A stretch of 64,000 nucleotides of DNA from Bacteroidia bacterium. Its GTDB lineage: Bacteria > Bacteroidota > Bacteroidia > 2-12-FULL-35-15. Below the pieces are notes generated by a model. The model was not told where the DNA came from. It did no database searches and saw nothing but the letters and a program-made list of their open reading frames with translations. This document shows, piece by piece, positions 18,106 to 27,241 of the stretch; within the stretch, counting starts at the first letter, position 1; each line of letters begins with the position of its first letter. The DNA lies in contig JAURXZ010000024.1 in NCBI GenBank assembly GCA_030654175.1, forward strand, positions 248,001 to 312,000, written 5' to 3'. A program made the position numbers and the translations under genes.

Positions 18106-18804
18106 ATGAACTGCATTGTTGTTGATGATAATAAAATGGCACGTACAGCCACAAAGCAATTAATTGCCCAGGTTGATTTTTTAAACCTGGTGCAGGAATG
18201 TTCCAACCCCATTGATGCTTTTAATTACCTGAAAACAGAAAAGGTTGACCTTGTTTTTTTAGACATTGAAATGCCTGAAATGTCAGGAATAGAATTAATA
18301 AAAAACCTGGATGTCCATCCAATTATTATCCTCATCACTGCAAAAAAAGAATATGCTGTAGAGGCCTTTGAGTTAAATGTTGCAGATTATATCATAAAAC
18401 CTGTTAATCTTTCCCGCTTTATGGTAGCTGTATCCAGGGCAAAAGAGCTTTTCGACAGCAAAGATCAAAAGGTGGAGATAAATGAAAAAGAAAAGGATTA
18501 TATTTTTGTTCGTACCGACTCTGTGCTGATAAAAATTAAAACCAATGAGATTCTTTATATACAGGCCATGGGCGATTATGTGAACATTTTCACGACCGGT
18601 AAACGCACCACGGTTCACATTACCCTGAAAGGCATTGAGGAAAAATTACCGAAAGATCTTTTTTACAGGTTGCACCGTTCCTATCTTATCGCAACTGATC
18701 ACATTGATAATGTGGAAGAAAACACTGCCTATATTGGTAAACATCCTATTCCTATTGGCGAACAATTCAAAAAAGAACTACTGAAAAGGATCAATCTTAT
18801 TTAA
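18106..18804 (+). CDS. LytTR-family response regulator
   Basis: Two-component transcriptional regulator. The receiver domain (residues 1-120) has the acidic pair VVDDN near residue 6-9, the phospho-acceptor Asp53 in FLDIEMPEMSG and the lysine of YIIKPVN. The LytTR DNA-binding domain (about residues 130-232) has FVRTDSVLIKIKTNEILYIQAMGDYVNI and FYRLHRSYLIATDHI. The 232 aa length is normal. Its partner kinase is likely a LytS-type protein or the nearby hybrid kinase at 19996; a dedicated pairing is not proven. Confidence 0.95.
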   Translation: MNCIVVDDNKMARTATKQLIAQVDFLNLVQECSNPIDAFNYLKTEKVDLVFLDIEMPEMSGIELIKNLDVHPIIILITAKKEYAVEAFELNVADYIIKPVNLSRFMVAVSRAKELFDSKDQKVEINEKEKDYIFVRTDSVLIKIKTNEILYIQAMGDYVNIFTTGKRTTVHITLKGIEEKLPKDLFYRLHRSYLIATDHIDNVEENTAYIGKHPIPIGEQFKKELLKRINLI

Positions 18805-18853
18805 TTTCTTTTGCCACAGATTACACAGATTTGAACCTGAGTTCGATTGTTAT

Positions 18854-18970
18854 TGGGGCGTTCCAATTCTTAAGGAAGAATTGGCGGGCTTTCCGCTTCA
18901 ATCTTTTTGTGAAGAACAAAAAGGATTTTCGCGGAATTTATCCTGAGCTTGCCGAAGGAATCCCTAACGC
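18854..18970 (-). repeat. Structured dispersed repeat, family A, copy 4 (inverted)
   Basis: Read on the minus strand it begins GCGTTAGGGATTCC and ends with an AACGCCCC motif. It has the same linker as copy 1 (GATTGAAGCGGAAAGCCCGCC) but different stems, CCTTTTTGTT / AACAAAAAGG-like and CCAATTCTT / AAGAATTGG. An extra CTTCGGCAAGCTCAGG segment sits near its start. ORFs across it are not genes. 18971-19265 holds nothing else I can identify. Confidence 0.8.
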
Positions 18971-19265
18971 AACATTAACAATCAAAGATCATCGTGCAGT
19001 TAATTTAAAGTCTTTTTTGCGTTTTGGTTAAATCTTGAGTGTTTATGGAATTTTTTCCATCAGTAAAACTGCGTAATATGTGGCAACCTACTTAAATAAG
19101 CCCAGTTTAGAGTTTTCATTTCAGCTATTAAATATCAAAAGTCAAATATAAGAATTCCCCTTTCGGCTATTTATTTTCCTTTTTTGCCGAATTCCACAAA
19201 AAAATCCCCCAATAACTATTGACCTTGTAATCAACATTTTTGAATTACAATTAATAATTTTTAAA

Positions 19266-19274
19266 AAAGGAGGT
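19266..19274 (+). promoter_or_regulatory. Strong Shine-Dalgarno sequence (unusual for this phylum)
   Basis: AAAGGAGGT ends 4 nt before the ATG at 19279. Other genes in this window lack such a site, so it fixes the start and suggests special translational control or foreign ancestry. Confidence 0.7.
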
Positions 19275-19278
19275 CAAA

Positions 19279-19770
19279 ATGGAAACGCAAGGATTAAATC
19301 TTTTTATTGTTGACGACAATAAATCAATGGTAGCAGTACTTAAGACATACTTGAGTAATAAGTTTGGGGTAAGTGTTAATATATCAACTTTCTATGATGG
19401 TGAGAGTTGTTTGGAGAAAGTAAATAAACAAACACATATTGTTATACTTGATTATTTTTTAAACGGCAGGAACGGATTAGAAATTCTCAAATCAATTAAA
19501 GCGCTCAATCCCAAAACAGAAGTAATAATGCTGTCCAGCAACGAAGATATTGCATTAGCAGTAGAAATCTTTAGGGAGGGTGCAACAGATTATGTTGTAA
19601 AGGGGCCGAGCTCATGGAAAAAAGTAACCAAATTGGTAAATAAAATTATCACAGAACCTATTCGGGCGATGGTGAGAGAATTTGGTATATCAAAATTTAT
19701 GGCCATCTTTTTCCTTACTTTTATTGCAATGGGAGCTGTTGTGTTTTATGCTTTACAGATGATTCCGTAA
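19279..19770 (+). CDS. Receiver-domain protein with C-terminal transmembrane helix
   Basis: CheY-like receiver domain (residues 1-125): the acidic pair VDDN (11-14), phospho-acceptor Asp58 in VILDYFLNGRNG, the conserved S/T region MLSSN, and a lysine at KGPSSW. A hydrophobic helix occupies residues 141-160 (FMAIFFLTFIAMGAVVFYAL), so the receiver appears to be tethered to the inner membrane and facing the cytoplasm. No output domain is present. It lies upstream of the hybrid kinase gene with which it may exchange phosphate. This architecture is unusual, and I do not recognise a named family for it. Confidence 0.85.
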   Translation: METQGLNLFIVDDNKSMVAVLKTYLSNKFGVSVNISTFYDGESCLEKVNKQTHIVILDYFLNGRNGLEILKSIKALNPKTEVIMLSSNEDIALAVEIFREGATDYVVKGPSSWKKVTKLVNKIITEPIRAMVREFGISKFMAIFFLTFIAMGAVVFYALQMIP

Positions 19771-19870
19771 GGACGAATGTAATTTTTGGGTCGAAATACC
19801 GTTTTACTTACCTTGGGGCTAATGTCATTAGTTAAGGACCTTTCTGACAAAAAGATCTAACCCAAAATTC

Positions 19871-19920
19871 TTCGACAGGCTCACACTGACCATGCGCAGG
19901 GTTATATTGAGCCTGTCGAA
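19871..19920. repeat. Palindromic repeat TTCGACAGGCTCA / TGAGCCTGTCGAA
   Basis: Two 13-bp exact inverse arms (19871-19883 and 19908-19920) with a 24-nt loop. The family is common in bacterial intergenic DNA. A half copy is at 29117-29130. It lies between the receiver gene and the hybrid kinase gene. Confidence 0.8.
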
Positions 19921-19995
19921 ATATATATTTGATGGCTCTTGACTTAATGACATTGCCTGTAGGGGAATTTTAAAACTAAGGTTGTATCAATAAGT

Positions 19996-21801
19996 ATGAA
20001 AAAAATCTGGAATATAAGTATTAAGTTAAAAATAGGTATAGGTTTCGGGTTTCTGTTAATTGTTTTAATTGGAATTCAATATGCCCTTAATAAGGGTATT
20101 GCCAACGTAATAGCATCTCAGCAAGAACTGCTTAAAAGCACAACGCTGTCCACTGAAGTAGAATCAATAAAATCTTCTGTAAGCTTTTTTGAAAGTAAAA
20201 TGACCGGCTATGTTCTTACCGGAAACGATACTTTATTAGAAAATAACGAAAAATATCTTACAGATATCGTTTCGAAATTTAAAGAGCTCAAAAAATTATC
20301 TCCCGACAAAGATCAGGTTGCTTCAATAGACAGGTTGGTGTCATTATTAAACAATGAAATACAATTTTCAGATGAAGTGATTTTTCAGTACGATCTGAAT
20401 CCGGAAAACGCTGTAACCCTTTTGAAAAAAGGAAGAGGGCGGTATTTAATGACAGAGATAATAAAGGAATTTGGAAAGATAAACGACATTGAAAAAAAGA
20501 AATTTGAAGAGATCATTATAAGAAATAAGCGCGCCAGTGAGTTAGTGGTTCGTATGGACACATCGGCATATGTATTTGCCGTTTTACTTGTTTCGCTTTG
20601 TATCTGGTTTTTATTCCGGGATATAAATAAAAGGGAAAAACTGGAAAAAGAGTTGGTCGAAACTAAAAAAAGGGTAGAGGAGGCCTCTGTGATCAAAGAG
20701 CAGTTTATGGCAAATATGAGTCACGAAATCAGAACTCCTATGAATGCAATAATAGGATTTAACGATCGGTTGATTAAAACAAAATTAAATGATGAGCAGC
20801 AGGAATACGTTGCAGCTGTGCAAAGTTCGGGCGAAAATTTATTAACGATCATAAATGATATTCTCGACTTTTCAAAAATTGAAGCCGGCATGGTAACAAT
20901 AGAGCATATCCGTTTTAACCTTCACGAATTGCTCCAGACTGTTTACAATATGTTTTTTTTAAAAGCAAAGGAAAAAAACATAAGCCTTCGCCTTCATCAT
21001 CCGAAAGATATTCCGGAATTTTTAATGGGCGACCCAACCCGTTTAACTCAAATACTGATAAACCTTGTTGGGAATGCCCTGAAATTTACTGGTCAGGGAA
21101 ATATAGACATTACTGTAGAAGTTATAAAAGACGATAAACAAAATGCCACTGTTCAATTTAAGGTAAAAGACACGGGGATAGGGATTTTAGAGGAAAAGAT
21201 CACTGAAGTTTTTGACCGTTTTACGCAGGCAGAATCCGATACTTCCAGAATATTCGGAGGAACAGGTCTTGGCTTATCCATTGTAAAAAAGCTGGTGGAG
21301 TTGCAGTCCGGCACAATAACAGTAGAAAGTAAAAAAGAGGAAGGCTCATTATTTAAATTTACAATACCCTACAAAAAAGCACCCGTATTGGTTGCCACCT
21401 TAAAAACAAGCCCTGAGAAGATCCACCATGCAGTTGCAAATGATAAAATTAAAATATTGATTGTAGAAGATAATTTGCTCAACCAAAAATTAGCGGCTTT
21501 TATGATAGCAGATTTTGGTTATGCATTTGATATTTGTGGCAACGGAAAACTTGCAGTTGACAAATTAGAAAAGAATGTTTATGACCTTGTTTTAATGGAC
21601 ATCCAGATGCCTGAAATGGATGGGTACGAAGCGACAGGTGTTATCAGGAAAAAATTAATGTTAAACATCCCGATCATTGCAATGACAGCCCATGCAATGC
21701 CAGGCGAAAAGGATAAATGTTTAGGATTTGGAATGACGGACTATATTTCAAAACCGATAAAAGAGACAGATCTGCATAATTTAATTATTAAATATATTTA
21801 A
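19996..21801 (+). CDS. Hybrid sensor histidine kinase (CHASE3-like sensor, HisKA, HATPase, REC)
   Basis: Membrane-bound kinase. TM1 is at about residues 11-29, and an extracytoplasmic helical CHASE3-like domain follows to about residue 190, with TGYVLTGNDTLLEN typical of that fold. TM2 is at about 193-208. The dimerisation box FMANMSHEIRTPMNAIIGF (about 236-254) carries the phospho-His. The ATP-binding domain has the N-box LVNLVGNALKF-type segment, VKDTGIGI and GGTGLGLSI. The C-terminal receiver has LVLMDIQMPEMDG with the acceptor Asp. The Hpt gene at 21978 follows and would complete a phosphorelay. Confidence 0.95.
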   Translation: MKKIWNISIKLKIGIGFGFLLIVLIGIQYALNKGIANVIASQQELLKSTTLSTEVESIKSSVSFFESKMTGYVLTGNDTLLENNEKYLTDIVSKFKELKKLSPDKDQVASIDRLVSLLNNEIQFSDEVIFQYDLNPENAVTLLKKGRGRYLMTEIIKEFGKINDIEKKKFEEIIIRNKRASELVVRMDTSAYVFAVLLVSLCIWFLFRDINKREKLEKELVETKKRVEEASVIKEQFMANMSHEIRTPMNAIIGFNDRLIKTKLNDEQQEYVAAVQSSGENLLTIINDILDFSKIEAGMVTIEHIRFNLHELLQTVYNMFFLKAKEKNISLRLHHPKDIPEFLMGDPTRLTQILINLVGNALKFTGQGNIDITVEVIKDDKQNATVQFKVKDTGIGILEEKITEVFDRFTQAESDTSRIFGGTGLGLSIVKKLVELQSGTITVESKKEEGSLFKFTIPYKKAPVLVATLKTSPEKIHHAVANDKIKILIVEDNLLNQKLAAFMIADFGYAFDICGNGKLAVDKLEKNVYDLVLMDIQMPEMDGYEATGVIRKKLMLNIPIIAMTAHAMPGEKDKCLGFGMTDYISKPIKETDLHNLIIKYI

Positions 21802-21977
21802 TTTCATTGGGCTAAAGAAGTAATGTGTTTTAAAGCAGCGCCTATACTTCCACTCGCGCTCTGTTAAAACGCACGAATGTCATTCGGAGCTTGCCGAAGT
21901 CCTTGTTCCGTTGTTTTATTTCATACAAATCGAAATTATAATTGGTAATTTAACACTCAATAAAAAAATAAAAAACA

Positions 21978-22325
21978 ATGACAACTGATTCAAATAAAGT
22001 GACCAATTTAGATTACCTGACAGAACTGTCGAAAGGGAGCATTCAATTTATAAATGAAATGATAGAGATCTTTCTTGTTGAAAGCCCCCTGGAAATAGGT
22101 ATGTTAGAAAAAGGGATCAATGAAAAGAATTTTGATTTGATCAGGTCTTCTGCTCATAAAATGAGATCAACAATTCCTTTTGTTGGAATAGATAAAATTA
22201 TAATGGCTGAAATGGTTGAAATTGAAAGGCTGGCGGCCACACAATCTGATTTTCCAAAAATTGAAACCCTCTTTTCAAAAGTAAAAGAGGTTTATCAAAA
22301 AGCCATCGAAGAGTTAAAGCAATGA
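21978..22325 (+). CDS. Stand-alone Hpt phosphotransfer protein
   Basis: 115-aa all-helical protein with the Hpt phospho-acceptor motif SSAHKMRSTIPFVG, His60 being the likely phosphorylated residue. It is separated from the hybrid kinase by 176 bp holding a partial palindromic tract (21870-21905 resembles the CCCGAGCTT-type repeat). It likely accepts phosphate from the kinase's receiver and passes it to the tethered receiver or the LytTR regulator; that routing is inferred. Confidence 0.9.
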   Translation: MTTDSNKVTNLDYLTELSKGSIQFINEMIEIFLVESPLEIGMLEKGINEKNFDLIRSSAHKMRSTIPFVGIDKIIMAEMVEIERLAATQSDFPKIETLFSKVKEVYQKAIEELKQ

Positions 22326-22356
22326 TCCCCGGCTAGTTTTAGCGAGAATTCAAAAT

Positions 22357-25300
22357 TTAAAAATAAGCCCTCACTTGCGCACCACCTGTATGAATTGTTC
22401 TGGTGCCCTCAGATTTACGACCATCATAGGATAAGCTCAATTGTAAATTATTTGTCAGGTTTCGTTGATATATGAGGCCCCAGGTAATGTTTTTTCCATT
22501 CTGCAAAGCATCCATCATTTCAAAGGCAAGGGATGTGTTTTGGGTGCCGTTAAAATTTATCTGAATGAAATTTGCTTTAACATTTAAACTCCCTTTTTGC
22601 AATATATTGTATTTTACTTCCATTCCATAATCCTGCAAAGTAGCCTGCTGGGCGCCAAACTCAACATGATTTTTTTTATCGGTGTACTTGAAGGATGCTG
22701 TTATACGAAAGGCTGTGTTTGGCTGATAGTTTAGTTTTGGCGCTGCTTCATAATATAAAATGGAAAAATCCCTTGTTCCAAAATATTGCGATCTGCTGAT
22801 TTTTTTTCCGTCTTTGTAGGAAAGGTCCCACCAGAATTGTTGAGAGATGTTCCAGCGCAAACGTGCCTCTTTATAACTATTTTGGCGGGTATCAAAACCG
22901 TTTACAAGTAAAATTTTATTACGTACATCCTGGTAGGTCAGGTCCAGGCCAAAAACAGAATTTAGTTGATTAATAAATAAGGTATTCCTGAATGAGGAGT
23001 TAAGTGTGATCAGGCTGGAGTCGTTTGTTTCAGCCAGGAATGGATTGTAGGCTTTTGCAAGGCCGGTAGTGAGTTGAGCCGCGCCATCGTTCCAGGTTGA
23101 TTTTCTATCAATGCGATATGCGGATTGATTTGCAAAACGTGAAATAAATTTACGGACGCCTGTTTTGCTTGCCCACAAGGCCGCTGGTTTCAGCATTAAC
23201 ATTTCGCTGAACTGATTGCTGTACACTTTAATATAATCAAGACTTGGGGTGAAAATTTTTATATACGTTGCTGTGTTGGAAAAAGCCGCTACCTCAAATT
23301 CATTCAATTCTTTTATGCCATTGCTGTTGTAATCTATCCAGGTGTAAACGCCCTGTCCGGCAGCAACTTCAATATACGAAAATTGTTTTTTTACTTCTAA
23401 GCCCGAACCAATTTCGTAAAATGAGTTGGAGTATAACAAACCTTTCCATAAGCGGAAGCTGTACTCAATACGCGAAACCAACGAATTATCGGGCTTTTGA
23501 AGGGTAAGTGATGAGTCAACAATTTGTAATTTCCGGTAAGCCACATTTACTTTTAATTGACTATTTGGATTTTGCATAGCTTCGAAAAATCCACCATAGC
23601 TTTCTGCAAAGGCTGATCTGTTGAGGCTTGTAGTGCCAAATATGTTTTTTACAGCATGATCACTTCGCTGCTTATAATAGAGCCCGTATCGGTTTTTTGT
23701 GGTATCAGAATTTTGAATATAGCCTTGCCATTCCCAGAATTGATAGCTGTTTGAAAGCAATGAATCTTTTTTCAATAATGTGAATTTATTCTTTTCAAAC
23801 TCATCTTTAAACCCAACCCTTACCCATTTTATTTTTTGTGACACACCGCTCTTGTGCCTGTAAAAGTCAGTATTGGTGGTACTCGCGGAGCCAAGCAGGC
23901 TTCCATCATAGTTTGCATTAAATCCTTTTTGTTGCAGATCAAGATGAGCAGATTGTCTGTTTGCATTGTAATTATTGCCTTCTAAAAGCGCATTGAATTT
24001 ATATCCAACGCTTCCTGTCCCTTTTTTTGCTAACATTACAGCTGCACCTAAAATATGCTGATCGTCTACAAGTGCTAAATTTAAACGGTTCCAGTCACGC
24101 TCAAACTCAATGCTACGGTACCGCTCGATAGGAGAAAAATATTTCTGAACATATTCATAATTCAAATTTGTAAGTAATGTTAATGGCCCGGAAGTGGTAT
24201 CAACTATAGTTATTAGTTGTTGGTTGTTAGTTGTTGGCTCTTGCTTGCTGTCCAATTGCCTTTTGCCCAATTGTTTTGTATTGTCAAAATTGATCTTCAA
24301 CCCATAACCAATATCGTCTTTGCTATCTTTAGATGAAAAAGTGTTGATATCATTGTTGTTTCCGGCAGCTTCTATGGATAGTTTGGTGTTTTTCGAAAAA
24401 GCATAATCAACACCTGCTGTTATCATTTGTTTTTGTTTGGGTGTTATCAATAGTATCACTGCATCATAATTTCCTTGTTTTATTCCGGCAACAGGAGCAT
24501 TCCATTGAAACACTTTTCCGTTTGCGCTCGATGCGATTTGTTTGTAATCGCCTCTCCCTTGCCCTACATTACTGAAAGCGACACGATAATAAGCGCTGTC
24601 GCTGTTGGTGCTGTAAATAAAAATAGTATAGGATTGTGCTCCAATAGTAGTATCCTTTTTTTGATATAAAACTTCGTTATTTGAAAAAGCAACACTATCA
24701 AAACTTGGAGTAACAGCGAGAGACAAGGTATCACCAATATCAGATAATAATTTTTTTTGTTCGGGCGTTAGATCCTGCTGTAGTGGCTGGTTTTTGCTAT
24801 CTTGTTCTGAATAAATATTCAGGTGAAGTTTTAGTTTATCTTTTTCGAAATCATTTCCAAAATGAACCAATGAACGCGCATAATTTTTATCGGAATATTG
24901 AAATTCCACAACTATCCGTTTGTCTTTTGTAATAAGCTGTTTGGCGGTGAATGTAATTTCGGAGGTATTATAATCGATCACATAATCATTCTCTTGCCCT
25001 CTATCCATGAGCCTTCCATCAATATATACTTTTTCTGTTCCGGATAAAACAATAATAAAAGGCTCGTTTTCCGCCCCGCGCAGCCGGTATGGCCCCTGGT
25101 TGCTTTCTACACCCTGAATTTGATTTCTTGCAAACTTTCCCCGTGAAACAGCCGCACTTAACGATGTTTTATAAACACCTTGCTCGTTTATACTTTTATT
25201 AGACTCCCCCTTATTAAGGGGGTTAAGGGGATTGGTTTTTAATACTGTAGAAAAACTAAGCCCCTGCGCTTTTTTATGGAAATTCATAAAATAGCTGTTC

Positions 25301-25983
25301 GGCCGTGTCAGCTGAAAGTCGCCCGCAATAAGCTTAGACTGTGCATTGGAGAGTTGAATAAATACTTTATCAAACTCCTGCAGTTGTTGTGTGTTTCCTT
25401 CGGGTTGAATAGGGATGTTATTATCAGTTGCAGCTAATAATATATCAATGTTGTTACTTAAATGTCCGGATAGCTGAAGATTTAAATTAGAATTTACAAC
25501 CATATCCTGGTTGTTACCGAACGAAATTCCGCGGGAAATACTTCCGCTTTTGTTCAAACCTTCCATTTTAAAAATATCATCACTTTTCGATTCAATGGTA
25601 TAGCTGAAAGGGTTTATGTTACCAAATAGATCAGGCTTTATCCTGCTAAGGTCTTTGTGTTTTACTTCAGCAGAAAACAAATACGGAAATGTTTTGTAGG
25701 AAACTGTTATGCTATCGGCAACTATATTGTTTTTAACAAAATTGCTACGATTTAAGATCAGGAAACCTTCAGCATAATTTATTTTGTAGAAAGAGGTATC
25801 CAGGTCCGTTGCATTATTTGTAGTTATTTTAATAGAACCCGGAACAAGGCTAAGCGTGTCCAGTTGGCTGGTATCGCCAATAATTGTTAATTGTTTTGTG
25901 TGGCTATTGCTTAAGTATTGTGCATGCAGGTTTGCACAGAAAAACAGCAAAATGAATAACAGTATTATTTTCCGAACCATCAC
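22357..25983 (-). CDS. Giant secreted outer-membrane beta-barrel-like protein, function unknown
   Basis: 1208 aa with a signal peptide ending LHAQ and a C-terminal aromatic terminus (RAYF) typical of outer-membrane barrels. Residues 150-215 (SGSISRGISFGNNQDMVVNSNLNLQLSG onward, then PIQPEGNTQQLQEFDKVFIQL) resemble the equivalent stretch of the T9SS channel protein SprA, which is about twice as long; full homology is not established. The rest is alternating-strand barrel sequence. Two intergenic-type repeat tracts are read in frame (25201-25235 and 24208-24240). Likely an outer-membrane assembly or surface protein. Confidence 0.8.
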   Translation of the reverse strand: MMVRKIILLFILLFFCANLHAQYLSNSHTKQLTIIGDTSQLDTLSLVPGSIKITTNNATDLDTSFYKINYAEGFLILNRSNFVKNNIVADSITVSYKTFPYLFSAEVKHKDLSRIKPDLFGNINPFSYTIESKSDDIFKMEGLNKSGSISRGISFGNNQDMVVNSNLNLQLSGHLSNNIDILLAATDNNIPIQPEGNTQQLQEFDKVFIQLSNAQSKLIAGDFQLTRPNSYFMNFHKKAQGLSFSTVLKTNPLNPLNKGESNKSINEQGVYKTSLSAAVSRGKFARNQIQGVESNQGPYRLRGAENEPFIIVLSGTEKVYIDGRLMDRGQENDYVIDYNTSEITFTAKQLITKDKRIVVEFQYSDKNYARSLVHFGNDFEKDKLKLHLNIYSEQDSKNQPLQQDLTPEQKKLLSDIGDTLSLAVTPSFDSVAFSNNEVLYQKKDTTIGAQSYTIFIYSTNSDSAYYRVAFSNVGQGRGDYKQIASSANGKVFQWNAPVAGIKQGNYDAVILLITPKQKQMITAGVDYAFSKNTKLSIEAAGNNNDINTFSSKDSKDDIGYGLKINFDNTKQLGKRQLDSKQEPTTNNQQLITIVDTTSGPLTLLTNLNYEYVQKYFSPIERYRSIEFERDWNRLNLALVDDQHILGAAVMLAKKGTGSVGYKFNALLEGNNYNANRQSAHLDLQQKGFNANYDGSLLGSASTTNTDFYRHKSGVSQKIKWVRVGFKDEFEKNKFTLLKKDSLLSNSYQFWEWQGYIQNSDTTKNRYGLYYKQRSDHAVKNIFGTTSLNRSAFAESYGGFFEAMQNPNSQLKVNVAYRKLQIVDSSLTLQKPDNSLVSRIEYSFRLWKGLLYSNSFYEIGSGLEVKKQFSYIEVAAGQGVYTWIDYNSNGIKELNEFEVAAFSNTATYIKIFTPSLDYIKVYSNQFSEMLMLKPAALWASKTGVRKFISRFANQSAYRIDRKSTWNDGAAQLTTGLAKAYNPFLAETNDSSLITLNSSFRNTLFINQLNSVFGLDLTYQDVRNKILLVNGFDTRQNSYKEARLRWNISQQFWWDLSYKDGKKISRSQYFGTRDFSILYYEAAPKLNYQPNTAFRITASFKYTDKKNHVEFGAQQATLQDYGMEVKYNILQKGSLNVKANFIQINFNGTQNTSLAFEMMDALQNGKNITWGLIYQRNLTNNLQLSLSYDGRKSEGTRTIHTGGAQVRAYF
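24208..24240. repeat. In-frame TTGTTGGTTGTTAG-type repeat inside giant OMP gene
   Basis: Direct-repeat-rich tract of TTAGTTGTTGG units coding NNQQL-type residues. Such tracts usually occur between genes in Bacteroidota. Here it adds a low-complexity loop to the protein. Confidence 0.5.
25202..25235. repeat. In-frame CCCCCTTATTAAGGGGG palindrome inside giant OMP gene
   Basis: The palindrome CCCCCTTATTAAGGGGG plus a TTAAGGGG extension encodes NPLNPLNKGE. The motif is a common intergenic repeat; here it is translated as a likely surface loop. Confidence 0.55.
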
Positions 25984-26033
25984 AGAATTTAAAAGTACTA
26001 TTTAAAATAAAGTTAAAAGAGAGAAAAATCAAA

Positions 26034-26300
26034 ATTCAAAAAGGTTAGAGAACAAAGTACGGATTTTGACTTTTGACTTTAAAACTTTTTCATGTTATGC
26101 AAAAAATAATTAACCGCAGAGTCCCACTTAGAAAAAAATATTCAGAGAACCGCAGAGAAACACATTGAATATTAACTCTGCGGCACTCTGCGTAAAATCT
26201 CTGCGAACTCTGCGGTAAAAAAGAACTATGTAGCATCAGTTATCTCATTCAAAAGGTTAGAGCACAAAGTACTGATTTTGACTTTTGACTTTAAAATTTT
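26034..26300. repeat. Palindrome flanked by ~54-bp direct repeats
   Basis: The direct repeats at 26034-26090 and 26247-26300 share ATTCAAAAGGTTAGAG, ACAAAGTAC and GATTTTGACTTTTGACTTTAAAA with few mismatches. Between them, 26113-26218 forms a palindrome from ACCGCAGAG ... CTCTGCGGT arms. The arrangement resembles an inserted repeat with duplicated flanks. Confidence 0.6.
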
Positions 26301-26331
26301 TGACTTACCTTTACATATAATACGTAAATTA

Positions 26332-27099
26332 ATGACAAAAATTATAAGTTATAACTTAAATGGTATCCGTTCGGCAATAAGCAAGGGGCTTATGGACTGG
26401 ATAAAAGCGGCCGATCCGGATATTTTGTGTTTTCAGGAATTAAAGGCTGAACCAGGGCAGCTTGATCTTACTTTGTTCGATAAAGCGGGGTATCATCATT
26501 ACTGGCATCCTGCACAAAAAAAGGGATACAGCGGTGTTGCTATTTTCAGCAAACAAAAGCCCGATCACATCGAGTATGGATGCGGAATACCTCATTACGA
26601 TTTCGAAGGCCGCGTTATTCGTGCCGATTTTGGTGATGTATCTGTTATAAGTGTTTACCACCCGAGTGGGAGCAGCGGAGATGAAAGGCAGACATTTAAA
26701 ATTAAATGGCTAGCGGATTTTCAAAATTACATTGATACATTAAAAAAAGAACGTCCAAAACTTATTATTTGTGGAGATTATAACATTTGCCACCAGGCCA
26801 TTGATATTCATAACCCCAAAAGCAATGCCAATAACAGCGGCTTTTTGCCGGAGGAGCGAGATTGGATCGATCAATTTATGAAATCGGGTTTTATTGATAG
26901 TTTCCGCCATTATAATAAAGAACCACACCATTACTCTTGGTGGACGTTCAGGGCTAATTCCAGGTCCAAAAATCTTGGGTGGCGTATTGATTACAATCTT
27001 GTGAGTAGCAATTTGGAGGCGCAAATGAAACGTGCTGCTATATTAGCCGAAGCGAAACATTCTGATCATTGCCCGGTATTGCTGGAGATCGATCTTTAA
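26332..27099 (+). CDS. xth: Exodeoxyribonuclease III (AP endonuclease family)
   Basis: Hydrolytic AP endonuclease / 3'-5' exonuclease of base-excision repair. Endonuclease/exonuclease/phosphatase signatures are present: MTKIISYNLNGIRSA, CFQELKAE, GYSGVAIFSK, SVYHPSG, GDYNICH, LGWRIDYNL and the terminal catalytic SDHCPVLLEI. ATG 26332 (MTKIISYN) begins exactly where the family does; an upstream in-frame start at 26278 would only add residues from repeat DNA. 255 aa is typical. TACCTTTA upstream resembles a -7 box with one mismatch. Confidence 0.95.
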   Translation: MTKIISYNLNGIRSAISKGLMDWIKAADPDILCFQELKAEPGQLDLTLFDKAGYHHYWHPAQKKGYSGVAIFSKQKPDHIEYGCGIPHYDFEGRVIRADFGDVSVISVYHPSGSSGDERQTFKIKWLADFQNYIDTLKKERPKLIICGDYNICHQAIDIHNPKSNANNSGFLPEERDWIDQFMKSGFIDSFRHYNKEPHHYSWWTFRANSRSKNLGWRIDYNLVSSNLEAQMKRAAILAEAKHSDHCPVLLEIDL

Positions 27100-27171
27100 A
27101 AGACCTCACAAATCAAAGGTTTTTCGGGATCATAAATTACAGAAAGGGTATTCGTAATTCGCTGGTGTTTT

Positions 27172-27205
27172 TTTGCGAAACTTTCAGATAATCTTAATAT
27201 ATTTG
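27172..27205 (+). promoter_or_regulatory. Promoter of peptide-binding lipoprotein gene
   Basis: TTTG at 27172-27175 as -33 box and TATATTTG at 27198-27205 as -7 box, 22 bp apart. Both fit Bacteroidota consensus. The -7 box lies 36 bp before the ATG at 27242. Confidence 0.6.
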
Positions 27206-27241
27206 TTCCTTTAGAATTAATAAGTGTACCTATAAATTAAT

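Noticed and set aside
18831-19031. 66-codon frame over 18854-18970
   Set aside because: It spans repeat family A copy 4.
19279-22325. Membrane receiver gene as a phage or plasmid gene
   Set aside because: The strong Shine-Dalgarno is suggestive, but composition and neighbours are otherwise like the rest of the window.
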